Source: an uncultured Acidimicrobiales bacterium (GTDB lineage: Bacteria; Actinomycetota; Acidimicrobiia; Acidimicrobiales; SZUA-35). Taken from it: a DNA stretch of 52,208 bases. The stretch spans positions 1 to 52,208 of the forward strand of contig CALKZY010000021.1 in NCBI GenBank assembly GCA_938002965.1. The letters are read 5' to 3'. The translations under genes were made by a program, and so were the position numbers. Below the pieces are notes generated by a model. It was given only the letters and a program-made list of their open reading frames with translations, was not told the origin of the DNA and searched no databases. Shown piece after piece: positions 32,710-40,996 of this stretch. Position 1 is the stretch's first letter. Every line of letters starts with the position of its first letter.

Positions 32710-34278
32710 ATGACGACCGAAAACGCCAGTGACACCGAAGATCCAGCCAAGCGTGCCGGTGTAGCGACCGACAAGCCTGGACCGCCTCCACCTGGCTCAC
32801 AGGCGGCGGTGGAGATGCCCGACATTGCACCCCCACGAACACCAACGCCACTCAAACCGACCTGGGTGGTGGCCACCATCGTCGTCGGTGTGGCTGCGGA
32901 CATGGCCTTGCGTCGTCCGCCGTGGAACAACCTGGCGTTTGCCATCTTGATTGCTGCTCTCGCCGCCGGCCTCTTAGTTTCAGGGTTCATCCGGTCTAAA
33001 GCTTCCCAGGCCATGTTGGCCGGTTCGATGGTCTTCGGACTTCTGTTGGCCGTCCGCACCGAAACGCTCCTGACATTGTTCAACTTTGGCGCCGCGTTGG
33101 CACTACTGATCGGCGCCGCCGTTGTTGGCCGGGGTCGCGACATGTGGAACTTTGGTCCTGCCCGGGTCATCGCCGACGGCCTCAACGTCTTCGAAAAAGG
33201 AATAGTCACGCCGGTTGTCGTCATCCAGGAGACCGGGGCCCGTTATCGACAGTGGGACGCCAGCGAGTCGTCGGTGAGCAAAGAGGCTGTGCGAGGCCTG
33301 ATGATCGCCGCCCCGATCGTGCTTGTTCTCGGAATCTTGTTGGCTTCGGCCGACGTGGTCTTTGAGTCGTTCTTTACCAGCATCGACCTTGGCGGCGGAA
33401 CCATCTTCGGTCACCTGCTTCTGGCGGCGTTCGGAGCCTGGGCATTTATTGCCCTGCTCAGCTTGGCGTCGAAGGAGGACGACCCATCAGAGGTCAATCC
33501 GTCGAGTCGATCGCTCGGCTCGGTCGAAACGGCCATCATCCTCGGATCGATCACCGCTCTGTTCAGCGTCTTCGCCGTTGCCCAATTGTTGACCGTGGTC
33601 GGCGGTGCCGACGATGCCCTCACCCGGGCCGGTTTGGAGCCGAAAGAGTTCGCCCGTCAGGGATTCTTCCAGCTGATTTGGGTGGCCTTGATCACGGTCG
33701 TCATCGTAATGACGGTTCGGGTCTTGACCAACGCCGACCAGCGAGCCTCGCTGTTCGCCCGGGTGGGCGGATATGCCACTGTGGCCCTCACTCTGTTGAT
33801 CGTGGCGGTGGCGGTGACCCGCATCTTCTTCTACATCGACGATGACGGCATGACCCCACGGCGGGTTTACGCCTTCGTGGTCTGCCTGTGGATCGGTATT
33901 TCGTTGCTGTTGTTGGTGTTGCGTTTGTGGGGGTGGAAGGCCGAGAAGTCGTGGCTGACAGCTGCTACCGCAGTGGTGGCCGTAACCATCCTGTTAGGGC
34001 TGAACGCCATCAACCCGCAGCGGCTCATCGCCAACAACCATCTTGAGCGGCAGAGTTCGAACCTCATCTATCACGTCGAGCAGAACCAGTTCCAGGGCGA
34101 AGGTTTAGCGATCCTCATTGACGGTCTGGACCGGTTCGAGCCTGCCGTTCGTGATGGGTCAACGGCGGCGATCTGTCGCTATGGGATCTACGACCGCATC
34201 GATGGCGACGACGGCGATTGGCTTGACTTCAACTGGGGTCGCAGCCAGGCTCGTAGCGCAACCGACCAGCTGTGTTGA
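32710..34278 (+). CDS. DUF4153/DUF4173-family polytopic membrane protein
   Basis: A protein of 522 residues from the ATG at 32710, which has GAGG eight bases upstream; an ATG at 32689 would add seven. A disordered Pro/Asp-rich N-terminus of about 45 residues is followed by some ten TM helices in a regular pattern. Signature stretches are RRPPWNNLAFAIL, VFEKGIVTPVVVIQE, ARQGFFQLIWVALI and the C-terminal soluble segment LIYHVEQNQFQGEGLAIL, which match DUF4153/DUF4173 proteins. Those are widespread in actinobacteria and often near sensor kinases, but no function is established. It diverges from the lipase gene; TATTCT near 32617 is a candidate -10. Confidence 0.82.
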   Translation: MTTENASDTEDPAKRAGVATDKPGPPPPGSQAAVEMPDIAPPRTPTPLKPTWVVATIVVGVAADMALRRPPWNNLAFAILIAALAAGLLVSGFIRSKASQAMLAGSMVFGLLLAVRTETLLTLFNFGAALALLIGAAVVGRGRDMWNFGPARVIADGLNVFEKGIVTPVVVIQETGARYRQWDASESSVSKEAVRGLMIAAPIVLVLGILLASADVVFESFFTSIDLGGGTIFGHLLLAAFGAWAFIALLSLASKEDDPSEVNPSSRSLGSVETAIILGSITALFSVFAVAQLLTVVGGADDALTRAGLEPKEFARQGFFQLIWVALITVVIVMTVRVLTNADQRASLFARVGGYATVALTLLIVAVAVTRIFFYIDDDGMTPRRVYAFVVCLWIGISLLLLVLRLWGWKAEKSWLTAATAVVAVTILLGLNAINPQRLIANNHLERQSSNLIYHVEQNQFQGEGLAILIDGLDRFEPAVRDGSTAAICRYGIYDRIDGDDGDWLDFNWGRSQARSATDQLC

Positions 34279-34287
34279 TCTGAGCGG

Positions 34288-35601
34288 CTAGCGGCCAAGG
34301 CCGCAGGCTTGGAAACCTTCGATGGTTCCCAGCCGCAGACTGGCTAAGAGTTCGAACACAAGACCCGGCCGGTCATCAAGTTCCGGCGACACGAGATACA
34401 CCAACATGGCCTCATCGACGTCGCCCGGCGCCAGTGCTCCGGCCTGGGCGTCCGGCCCTTGCTCGATGGCTTCGTGCAGCCACGAACCCATCAGGCAGGC
34501 TCGTTGCAGGGCAGGCCCCTCACCAACGGTAGGATCGCCGACCAGTTCTTGGACTGCCCGGCCGTAGGCCAGCGAGTACTGGGCACCCACAGCGTTGTCG
34601 CCGATAAGTTCGTGCAGGTCACGAAGGAATCCTTCATCGGGAAGTTCGACCACCTCGGCCAGCTGGTTAACGACGTCGACATCTTGAGCAGTGAGTTGAT
34701 CGGTGTCTTTACTAGCGTCTTGGCGGTCGTCCGTCCGGTCAGTCAACACGTCAGCGAAGTGGGCGGCTACTTCGGCCAACAAAAGCCGATCAGCAGCTTC
34801 GAACGCAAGGTTGTCCGACGCGTTGGCACCAACAAACTCGATTTGGGTGACCGGTGGGGGGCTGTCGTCATACGACCGACAGAACTCGACGCCGCGGTCG
34901 TAGCCCTCCTGGGTGGCCCGCACCCGGTCAAAGCCGTTGCCGTGAGCTTCGGAGTCGGAAGCGCCAACGGTCAGTTCATCAGCCGTTTCGATCGTTGACA
35001 GAACGGCATCATCCAGGGCTGCCGGATCATCAAACGGAGCTCGCTCGGCGGCTTCGGCCCAGGCCATGAACGCGCCTGAGTAGCAGTCGGCCTGTTGCTC
35101 AGCCAGTATCGATGTCTGACCGACCAAGCCCAGTTGGTTTTGTACGACGTGTCCCCACTCGTGGGCCACCAACACGGCTACACCCACTTCTCCATATTGG
35201 GCTCGCAGATCGGGAATGTACTCGATGTCGTCCAGCACGATCGTCTCACCTTCGTCGCAGGTGATCACGTAGGCGTTTCCTTCCACCGACCCGGCCGTCA
35301 GGTCGTCGGTGCCGCCATCGAAGCTGCATCCAGCGGGCCCGATGTCCATCAACTCGGATCGAAGGAAGATCCTGTTGGGGTCAACCGACTCGTACTCCAA
35401 GTCGACCAGTAGTGCTTGCTCGGCCCAGAAGGCCTCAACGTCGGCGATAATCATTGCCAGCGACTCGTCGGCGACAACCCGTGTTTCAGCGCCGTCATCC
35501 TCGGCCAGGGATTCGATTACACCACAGCCGGCAAGAAGAACAAGCGTAATACCGGCCGTAGCCACCGACCATCGCCGATTTGACCACATTGAACCCAACA
35601 T
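34288..35601 (-). CDS. Neutral zinc metallopeptidase lipoprotein (YpfJ-like)
   Basis: A 437-residue predicted lipoprotein: the signal ends in LVLLAGC with lipidated Cys26. The metalloprotease core has HEWGH at 147-151 (two zinc His and catalytic Glu) and, downstream, SILAEQQADCYSGAFMAW, supplying the third zinc ligand as in the neutral zinc metallopeptidase family PF04228. The C-terminal half is helical and repeats an EFVGANASDNLAFEAAD-like pattern without a known domain, making the protein longer than the roughly 290-residue simple members. It should act at the outer face of the membrane; substrate unknown. It converges on the DUF4153 gene with nine bases between the stop codons, and lies downstream of a small acidic-protein gene. 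Confidence 0.85.
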   Translation of the reverse strand: MLGSMWSNRRWSVATAGITLVLLAGCGVIESLAEDDGAETRVVADESLAMIIADVEAFWAEQALLVDLEYESVDPNRIFLRSELMDIGPAGCSFDGGTDDLTAGSVEGNAYVITCDEGETIVLDDIEYIPDLRAQYGEVGVAVLVAHEWGHVVQNQLGLVGQTSILAEQQADCYSGAFMAWAEAAERAPFDDPAALDDAVLSTIETADELTVGASDSEAHGNGFDRVRATQEGYDRGVEFCRSYDDSPPPVTQIEFVGANASDNLAFEAADRLLLAEVAAHFADVLTDRTDDRQDASKDTDQLTAQDVDVVNQLAEVVELPDEGFLRDLHELIGDNAVGAQYSLAYGRAVQELVGDPTVGEGPALQRACLMGSWLHEAIEQGPDAQAGALAPGDVDEAMLVYLVSPELDDRPGLVFELLASLRLGTIEGFQACGLGR

Positions 35602-35613
35602 CGTGGAACCGGT

Positions 35614-35898
35614 TTAGACCGGCCAGTAGCCTTCGTCGTCGGGGCCCAAAGGGTCGAGGCCAGAGTCGCCGTAGTCCAGCTTTGGGGAGTCTTTGTCGAG
35701 CGGCATATCGGTCACCTGCTCTGTATCGACTTTTCGCTTCTCAGGGAAAAGGACTTTTTCCAGACCCATCATGGCGTTGCCGACCAGCAGCCCAACTGTT
35801 CCGGCCGACTTTCGCCAGTCGACTTTGGGATCATCGCCTTCGGGAGCCGCGACGTTTGGCTCTTCGCCCTGCGACTCGTTTTCGGCTCTACTGGTCAT
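35614..35898 (-). CDS. Small acidic protein of unknown function
   Basis: A 94-residue soluble protein. The centre (WRKSAGTVGLLVGNAMMGLEKVLFPEKRK in two halves) is a conserved-looking amphipathic helix, and both ends are acidic and disordered, ending DEGYWPV. It has its own leaderless start (TAGACT six bases before the ATG) and lies 12 bases upstream of the metallopeptidase gene on the same strand, so they may form an operon. Similar short proteins with a GLEKVLFP-type core are known in actinobacteria only as hypotheticals, to my knowledge. Confidence 0.6.
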   Translation of the reverse strand: MTSRAENESQGEEPNVAAPEGDDPKVDWRKSAGTVGLLVGNAMMGLEKVLFPEKRKVDTEQVTDMPLDKDSPKLDYGDSGLDPLGPDDEGYWPV

Positions 35899-35904
35899 GC
35901 GGAC

Positions 35905-35910
35905 AGTCTA
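35905..35910 (-). promoter_or_regulatory. -10 box TAGACT, leaderless start of the small acidic-protein gene
   Basis: TAGACT on the minus strand ends six bases before the ATG at 35898; no ribosome-binding site lies between. Confidence 0.55.
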
Positions 35911-35978
35911 TGCGATGGCCTGCTGACGGCCCGGTCGGCGGCGACTTCACCCGGTCCTGAGTCAAGCACCACTGCTAC

Positions 35979-36467
35979 CTAGTCAAGGCGCTTGCGCAGC
36001 ATGACCACTCGGTAGTCGGACGATCCCGTTGGCTCAAATTCTTGCATTTCCTCAAAGCCGAAGAGTTGGTGGAACCTCGCGGACCGCGGATTGGGTGGCT
36101 CGACGTTGACCTCAGCCGTCATTGCCGACAGGTTGCGCTTGCGGGCCCACTTCTCGAAATCGTGGTAGAGGTCCGGCCCCCAGCCCTGTCCACGTTGGGA
36201 CTCGGCTACGGCAATCCGGTCGATGTAGGCGAACCGGTCGACTCGCTCGGTGAACCACCCGAAGTTTGGACTGCCGTACGGCGCGCTCTGATCGAGGCCA
36301 ATCAGGAAACCGACGATGGCGTCATCAACTTCGACCACCTTGAAATACGGTGCCCACTCTTCGAAGGAGGACAGTTTCTCCCGGTCCATGGGGCCAACTT
36401 CGGGAACGCAGGACTCGTTGAGGCCTAAGACCCCATCGGCGTCGCTCACTCGGTACTGTCGAATCAT
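35979..36467 (-). CDS. GNAT family N-acetyltransferase
   Basis: A 162-residue acetyltransferase. The acetyl-CoA-binding motif A is AYIDRIAVAESQRGQGWGPDLYHDF (read as AYIDRIAVAE and RGQGWG, residues about 89-105), and the final strand has PRSARFHQLFGFEEM, typical of the family. The substrate, an amino group on a small molecule or protein, is unknown. The ribosome-binding site AGGAG lies nine bases before the ATG and sits in a 22-base unit that is duplicated in tandem (36471-36514), so the leader carries two copies of the site. The upstream gene on the same strand is the exonuclease, 43 bases away. Confidence 0.85.
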   Translation of the reverse strand: MIRQYRVSDADGVLGLNESCVPEVGPMDREKLSSFEEWAPYFKVVEVDDAIVGFLIGLDQSAPYGSPNFGWFTERVDRFAYIDRIAVAESQRGQGWGPDLYHDFEKWARKRNLSAMTAEVNVEPPNPRSARFHQLFGFEEMQEFEPTGSSDYRVVMLRKRLD

Positions 36468-36470
36468 GCT

Positions 36471-36514
36471 GTGAACTCCTGCCGGCGGCTAGGTGAACTC
36501 CTGCCAGCGGCTAG
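36471..36514. repeat. Tandem 22-bp duplication covering a stop codon and a ribosome-binding site
   Basis: Two adjacent copies of a 22-base unit starting GTGAACTCCTGCC, differing at one position (G or A). A third, truncated copy (GCAGTGGCTAG) follows. The unit contains the exonuclease stop codon and the AGGAGTTCAC ribosome-binding site of the GNAT gene, so duplication moved the two genes apart without breaking either. Confidence 0.75.
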
Positions 36515-37407
36515 GCAGTGGCTAGCTTAGCCGTGCGTTTGATCAGGTCCGGCGCGTCAAACCGCTCGGCAAAGGCTGCGACGTCTTCGCCCGGACCCGT
36601 CCACCGCAACTCGTCAATCGATGTGGCGGTCGGAGCGTCAACTTCCAACGTGGCCAGGCGGCGGAACAACAAGGCGTCCTCCAAGTGATCAGCCAGGGTT
36701 TTGGCCAGCTTGGCTCCGCCTCGAACCGTGATATCCCACTGGCCAGCCGCCAACGGTATTTCCTCGATGTGGTTGTAGCGCTTGAGAACCGCGGCGGACG
36801 ACTTCGCCCCCCAACCGGGCAGACCTGGAAAACCGTCGGCCGAGTCGCCGACCAGGCCAAGCCAGTCTGGAATGGATTCCGGGCGGACCCCGTACTTCTC
36901 GATCACATCGTCGACGTCCAAGATCTTGTTGTTGCGTCGGTCGAACTGCAGTACGCGACCTGCCCGAACGCATTGGGCCAGATCTTTGTCCGGAGTGCAG
37001 ATCAAGACCTTGTCGACCCGCTCATCGGCGTCAGCCATCGCTGCCAACGCCGCCATTCCGTCGTCGGCCTCGAACTCAACCATGGGGTATGTGGCGACGC
37101 CAATTGCTCTCAGACCGTCTTCAAGGGGTTGAAACTGGCTGAGGATGATCGGATCAAGCCCGGAACCGTCCTTGTATCCGTCGTACATCTCGTTGCGGAA
37201 CGATTCGATGACATGATCGGTAGCCACCGCCAGATGGGTGGCGCCCTCTTCCAGCATCGACAGCATGCCCCGCACCACGGCTCGAGCCGCTCCCACTTCT
37301 TCGCCGTGAGCATTGGAATGTGAGGGTCGGGCGAAGAACTGGCGGAACAGTTCATAGGTGCCGTCGACAATGTGAACGGTGAACGGTCCGGTTTGTGCGT
37401 CGGCCAT
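36511..37407 (-). CDS. 5'-3' exonuclease (polymerase I N-terminal domain type)
   Basis: A 298-residue flap/5'-nuclease. VHIVDGTYELFRQFFA (residues 11-26) carries the first metal Asp, ATDHVIESFRNEMYDGYK is the PIN-like arch region, EFEADDGMAALA the second acidic cluster, and CTPDKDLAQCV the third; DWLGLVGDSADGFPGLPGWGAKSSAAVLK (in parts) is the helix-hairpin-helix that grips DNA. It stands alone rather than fused to a polymerase, as with mycobacterial and other stand-alone 5'-3' exonucleases that remove flaps or RNA primers. ATG with AGGAAGG nine bases upstream, 14 bases after the preceding hydrolase gene stop, so an operon with it is likely. Confidence 0.9.
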   Translation of the reverse strand: MADAQTGPFTVHIVDGTYELFRQFFARPSHSNAHGEEVGAARAVVRGMLSMLEEGATHLAVATDHVIESFRNEMYDGYKDGSGLDPIILSQFQPLEDGLRAIGVATYPMVEFEADDGMAALAAMADADERVDKVLICTPDKDLAQCVRAGRVLQFDRRNNKILDVDDVIEKYGVRPESIPDWLGLVGDSADGFPGLPGWGAKSSAAVLKRYNHIEEIPLAAGQWDITVRGGAKLAKTLADHLEDALLFRRLATLEVDAPTATSIDELRWTGPGEDVAAFAERFDAPDLIKRTAKLATA

Positions 37408-37421
37408 GGTCTTGGACCTTC

Positions 37422-38324
37422 CTATTCCTGTACGAGTTCCTGAACGAATTGGGTGACATGGCCGGCGATTGATTCCCAGTAGGCCGGAGGCAGGTCATGG
37501 CCCATACCGTCGAGGGCGACGTAGCGGGCGTTGCCTGCCACCTTGGCCGTCCGCTCCCCTCCTTCAGGCGTGATCAGCGTGTCAGCTGTGCCGTGCATGA
37601 CCAGCATTGGAGTCTCGCACCGGGCCAGGTGCTCTTCCCTGTCGCCGGAGTCCACGATGGCCTGCCACTGATTGACGACCCGACGGGGCTGCACTCCGTA
37701 GTCAAACAACACCGCCGCTCGAGCCGCCGAGGACTCAGCTGTCCATTGGTGGGGTGAGGCCCAGACCTTGCCGGTGTCGACCGCCTGAGCTATCCAGGCT
37801 TCCCGTCCTTCGGGGGCGGGCAGCATTAGGGCTTCCCTGGCTTCATCGCTGGCCCGACCGTAATCCCAGTTGCCGGTGTGCGACATCAACGATGTGGCCG
37901 ATAACAACCGATCGGAGTGGTCGATGGCCATCTGTTGAACGATCATGCCGCCCATGCTCATTCCAAGTACGTGAGCACTGGACCAACCGACGGCATCCAT
38001 CACGGTGATAGCGTCGCTGGCCATGGTCGAAAGGGTGTAGCCGCCCCCGGTGGCCGACGACCGCCCGGCGTCGCGGTTGTCGAATCGGACGACATCAAAC
38101 CCTCGAGCGTTCAGCTCGGCCACGAACCCGACCGGCCAGGCCACCATCGGGCTGCCTAGGCCGTTGATCAACAGCAGGTTGCCTAGGGGCTGACGGTCAC
38201 CGCCGTCGTCAGGTAGATCCGGCGAGTAGCGTTCCCAGCGGAGCCGGACGTTGCCGGCCAGCGCCCACTGGTCCTCGGGTGACCAGTCGGGAAGGGCTTC
38301 GTCGCTTCGGGGTTCATCATCCAC
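37422..38324 (-). CDS. Alpha/beta hydrolase
   Basis: A 300-residue hydrolase related to the one at 29470-30396. Motifs are LLLINGLGSPM (oxyanion), RFDNRDAGRS, the nucleophile in GMSMGGMIVQQ (Ser near residue 121), MHGTADTLI (acid) and DGMGHDLPP (His). Substrate unknown; esterase activity is the safest call. It lies 14 bases upstream of the exonuclease on the same strand. Its 5' end overlaps only the non-coding part of the divergent gene frame, and the two start codons are 24 bases apart. Confidence 0.85.
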   Translation of the reverse strand: MDDEPRSDEALPDWSPEDQWALAGNVRLRWERYSPDLPDDGGDRQPLGNLLLINGLGSPMVAWPVGFVAELNARGFDVVRFDNRDAGRSSATGGGYTLSTMASDAITVMDAVGWSSAHVLGMSMGGMIVQQMAIDHSDRLLSATSLMSHTGNWDYGRASDEAREALMLPAPEGREAWIAQAVDTGKVWASPHQWTAESSAARAAVLFDYGVQPRRVVNQWQAIVDSGDREEHLARCETPMLVMHGTADTLITPEGGERTAKVAGNARYVALDGMGHDLPPAYWESIAGHVTQFVQELVQE

Positions 38325-38334
38325 CCCGCCAGGG

Positions 38335-38340
38335 TAGTGT
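38335..38340 (+). promoter_or_regulatory. -10 box TAGTGT, leaderless start of the NTR-like gene
   Basis: TAGTGT is followed by seven bases and the ATG at 38348. This decides the start over an in-frame upstream codon that would overlap the divergent hydrolase. Confidence 0.55.
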
Positions 38341-38347
38341 TGCCTGC

Positions 38348-38950
38348 ATGCGCTTCGCCCGATGGACCGCCCTACCGGTGGTGATGCTGGTTGTCGGACT
38401 CAGCGTGGTCTGGGGTGCTTCCCCGGCCGCTGCCTGCAGTTGCGCCGGCGCCCCCTTCGAGGCATTCGAGGAAGACTGGGAGGGTATCGAGAGCTTCGAA
38501 GCCGTCTTCATTGGAGTAGCGGAAAGCAGCGAGCAGGTGTCGTCGGAAGAGGTCCGCTGGGTCTTTGAGGTCACCTCGGTTCTTCACGGCGAGGTTGCCT
38601 CCCCCATTTCTCTGTCCACGCCGGTTGACGGCGGTGCCTGTGGGCTGGACTGGGTTTCTGAGGGATCAACTATCGCCGTCGGCGTCAACACCTGGCGAGG
38701 TCAGCTCAGCACCGACTTGTGCTCGATCGACCGGCTCGAAGCAGTGGACGGCATTGGTGAACGGCGGCCGCCGTTGGAGCCGGGCGATGCGGCGGCTGTA
38801 AATCCCGGGGACTTGAATCTGGCGTCGGACATCATCGACGAATCACCAACCGAGAGCACCACCAGCCAGATCATCGTGATGGCAATCGGAATTCTGTCGA
38901 TTCTCGGGGCCGCCGTGTTTGTGGCGGTACTTGCCCGGCGAGCCGACTGA
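38348..38950 (+). CDS. Exported TIMP/NTR-like Cys-rich protein with C-terminal TM anchor
   Basis: A 200-residue protein. The signal peptide (MRFARWTALPVVMLVVGLSV) ends at AAA, so the mature protein begins CSCAGAPFEAFEE. A CxC at the new N-terminus followed by a strand reading AVFIGVAES is the pattern of the bacterial TIMP/NTR-like fold. Two further Cys (ACGLDW and DLCSIDR) could pair with them. A TM helix (IIVMAIGILSILGAAVFVAVL) and RRAD tail end the protein, so it is anchored at the cell surface. Function unknown; such proteins are common in actinobacteria and firmicutes. Confidence 0.75.
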   Translation: MRFARWTALPVVMLVVGLSVVWGASPAAACSCAGAPFEAFEEDWEGIESFEAVFIGVAESSEQVSSEEVRWVFEVTSVLHGEVASPISLSTPVDGGACGLDWVSEGSTIAVGVNTWRGQLSTDLCSIDRLEAVDGIGERRPPLEPGDAAAVNPGDLNLASDIIDESPTESTTSQIIVMAIGILSILGAAVFVAVLARRAD

Positions 38951-39006
38951 CCCCAACTCAAGAGCTCGGCTCAAGAGGCTGACCGTTGCATCCGATAACA
39001 ACGGTG

Positions 39007-39012
39007 TAGACT
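39007..39012 (+). promoter_or_regulatory. -10 box TAGACT of the M23/DUF4214 gene
   Basis: TAGACT at 39007-39012 with TTGCAT 15 bases upstream (38986-38991) forms a promoter candidate. It leaves a leader of about 47 bases before the ATG at 39066, so unlike several neighbours this gene is not leaderless. Confidence 0.4.
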
Positions 39013-39065
39013 CAGGCACGGACTACAACGTTAAGGTTTTGCAACGTACGTCCGACGTTTGACAT

Positions 39066-40376
39066 ATGACTGCCGTTAACGCCGACACTGTCGCGCCGCC
39101 CACGGGTGATCGCTCACCTCGCCAAGCGCTCGTCAGATCCCAACTGGGATCTGCGAGAAGACCTTTTTGCGCCTTCGTGATGCTGCTGGCCCTTCTGCTG
39201 CTGGCCGCCTTCGGCGGCGGACTGCCGGCAGCCGACGCCGCCGCCTACCGAATCACCTTCCCCGTCGATGCCGAGTACATCGACGATGTCTTTTGGACCG
39301 ACACCTGGGGCGCACCCCGCAGCGGTGGTCGATCCCACATCGGGGTCGACATCATGGGAGACAGGATGATTCCACTGGTGGCCGCCAACGACTCGGTGGT
39401 CACCTGGGGTGAGTTCGACAACGCCGGAGGCAACATCGTCCGGCTGCGTGACGACGCGGGGTGGGAGTACCAGTACATTCACATCAACAACGACACCCCG
39501 GGCACCGACGACGGGCAGGCCAGCTGCCGTCAGGCGTTCGCCGCCAAGATCTGCGACAGTCTGAGCGGACACCGAATCCAGAAAGGCCTTCGCTTCGAGG
39601 CCGGAGAATTCATCGGCTATCTGGGCGACAGCGGAAACGCCGAATGGACAGCCCCGCATCTCCACTTCGAGATCTACCAACCCTCGGGTAGTGGTGTAAC
39701 AGCCGTCAACCCGACCCCCTATGCCGACGCCGCCGCAGCCAACCCGCCACCGACCAGCAGCGGCGCCGACGAATTGGCCGCCTACGAACTGTTCAACACG
39801 GCGAACGGTCGACCGCCTGCCCCCGGCGAGTCCGACCACCTGGTTGACAGCTTTGCTGACAACGGGCGCGCCGCCGCCATCGCCGCACTCTTGGAAGACA
39901 ACACCGAGGCCGCCAAGGTCGACCGCCTCTACCGAACGTTCTTCCGTCGTGGCCCTGAAGGCGGCGGACTGACCTACTGGACGCAACGTAGAGGCAACGG
40001 ACACACCTTGGAGACCATCGCCGAATGGTTCGCCGAATCCAATGAGTTCCAGAACCGGTACGGCTCAGGAACGTTCGAAGACTTCCTCGACCAGCTCTAC
40101 CTCGACCTACTTGACCGAGAACCCTTGGAGTCGGGCAAACAATATTGGCTCGACCGACTGCGCCGAGGCGACGTCAACCGAGGCACCATCGTGGTCCACT
40201 TCAGCGAAGGTGAAGAAGCACAGGGCATTTACCAGTACCGAACCGAGCGGGCTGTGCTGGCTCACCTCCTCGACCTGGAACCGCCGACAACAAGCCAGCT
40301 GGCCGAATGGGTTGAGCTGCGAAGAGACCGCACCCTGACCGACGCGGTGTCAGTGATACTCGACGCCACGTCGTAA
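39066..40376 (+). CDS. Exported M23 peptidase fused to DUF4214 domain
   Basis: A 436-residue secreted protein. A long signal region (to about residue 60) ends PAADAAA. The peptidase domain (about 62-225) has the zinc motif HIGVD (His91, Asp95) and HLHFE, with GDSGNA before it, the set expected for an active LytM/M23 endopeptidase that cuts peptidoglycan cross-links. The insert CRQAFAAKICDS adds two Cys. The C-terminal part (about 245-420) is a DUF4214 region with VDRLYRTFFRRGPEGGGLTYW, NEFQNRYGSGTFEDFLDQLY and REPLESGKQYWLDRL, related to the protein at 2181-2861. DUF4214 may anchor the enzyme to the surface. Cell-wall remodelling is the likely role. Confidence 0.88.
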   Translation: MTAVNADTVAPPTGDRSPRQALVRSQLGSARRPFCAFVMLLALLLLAAFGGGLPAADAAAYRITFPVDAEYIDDVFWTDTWGAPRSGGRSHIGVDIMGDRMIPLVAANDSVVTWGEFDNAGGNIVRLRDDAGWEYQYIHINNDTPGTDDGQASCRQAFAAKICDSLSGHRIQKGLRFEAGEFIGYLGDSGNAEWTAPHLHFEIYQPSGSGVTAVNPTPYADAAAANPPPTSSGADELAAYELFNTANGRPPAPGESDHLVDSFADNGRAAAIAALLEDNTEAAKVDRLYRTFFRRGPEGGGLTYWTQRRGNGHTLETIAEWFAESNEFQNRYGSGTFEDFLDQLYLDLLDREPLESGKQYWLDRLRRGDVNRGTIVVHFSEGEEAQGIYQYRTERAVLAHLLDLEPPTTSQLAEWVELRRDRTLTDAVSVILDATS

Positions 40377-40426
40377 CCGCATCCGGCTCGGCCTACTTCA
40401 AACCAGGTCGCCTGGGCAGCGGCCGG

Positions 40427-40432
40427 TAGCCT
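40427..40432 (+). promoter_or_regulatory. -10 box TAGCCT, leaderless start of the PPOX gene
   Basis: TAGCCT is followed by six bases and the ATG at 40439. Confidence 0.5.
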
Positions 40433-40438
40433 GAACGG

Positions 40439-40996
40439 ATGGCTCGCACTATTGCCACCACCAAGACAGTCGAGTTCGATGAGCTTCTGGAGTTCGTTCG
40501 ACCCCGACATCAGTGGATCGTCACCACCGAACGAACCGACAGCCGGCCGCAACTGTCACCGGTAACCGGTGGGTTGAACCAGTACAACAAGCTGGCCATC
40601 GCCACGTACCCCCAGCGGGACAAGGTGCATAACCTACGCCGCAATCCCGATGTGAGTGTGTGCGTCCTGAGTGACCACTTCGGTGGAGCCTGGGTTCAAG
40701 TTGACGGCAAAGCCACTGTGGTTGATCTGCCGGACGCCATGGACGGCCTGGTTGACTACTTCCGTTCGATTTCAGGTGAGCATCCTGACTGGGACGAATA
40801 CCGGGCAGCCATGGACCGTCAAGGCAAGTGCCTGATCAGCATCGAGATCGAACGTTGGGGCCCAGTGGCCACCGGCGGCTTTCCGGCCACGGTGGTCAAG
40901 CGACTCGATCAACTCGAATCGGAGCAGGAAGCCATCGGCACCGACACCAGCCCGCCACCTACCTGGCTGAGGAGTGACCCTCGATCGGCTCGATGA
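40439..40996 (+). CDS. PPOX-class (F420- or FMN-dependent) oxidoreductase
   Basis: A 185-residue split-barrel flavin/deazaflavin protein. RHQWIVTTERTDSRPQLSPV (the first barrel strands), then KLAIATYPQRDKVHNLRRNPDVSVCVLSD (read as YPQRDKVHNLRRNP), is the typical pyridoxamine-phosphate-oxidase-like pattern in the actinobacterial branch whose members use F420. WVQVDGKATVVDLPDA gives a further strand. The C-terminal 30 residues are disordered. Cofactor choice cannot be decided by eye. Its last 38 bases overlap, on the opposite strand, the end of the Lrp/AsnC gene. Confidence 0.82.
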   Translation: MARTIATTKTVEFDELLEFVRPRHQWIVTTERTDSRPQLSPVTGGLNQYNKLAIATYPQRDKVHNLRRNPDVSVCVLSDHFGGAWVQVDGKATVVDLPDAMDGLVDYFRSISGEHPDWDEYRAAMDRQGKCLISIEIERWGPVATGGFPATVVKRLDQLESEQEAIGTDTSPPPTWLRSDPRSAR

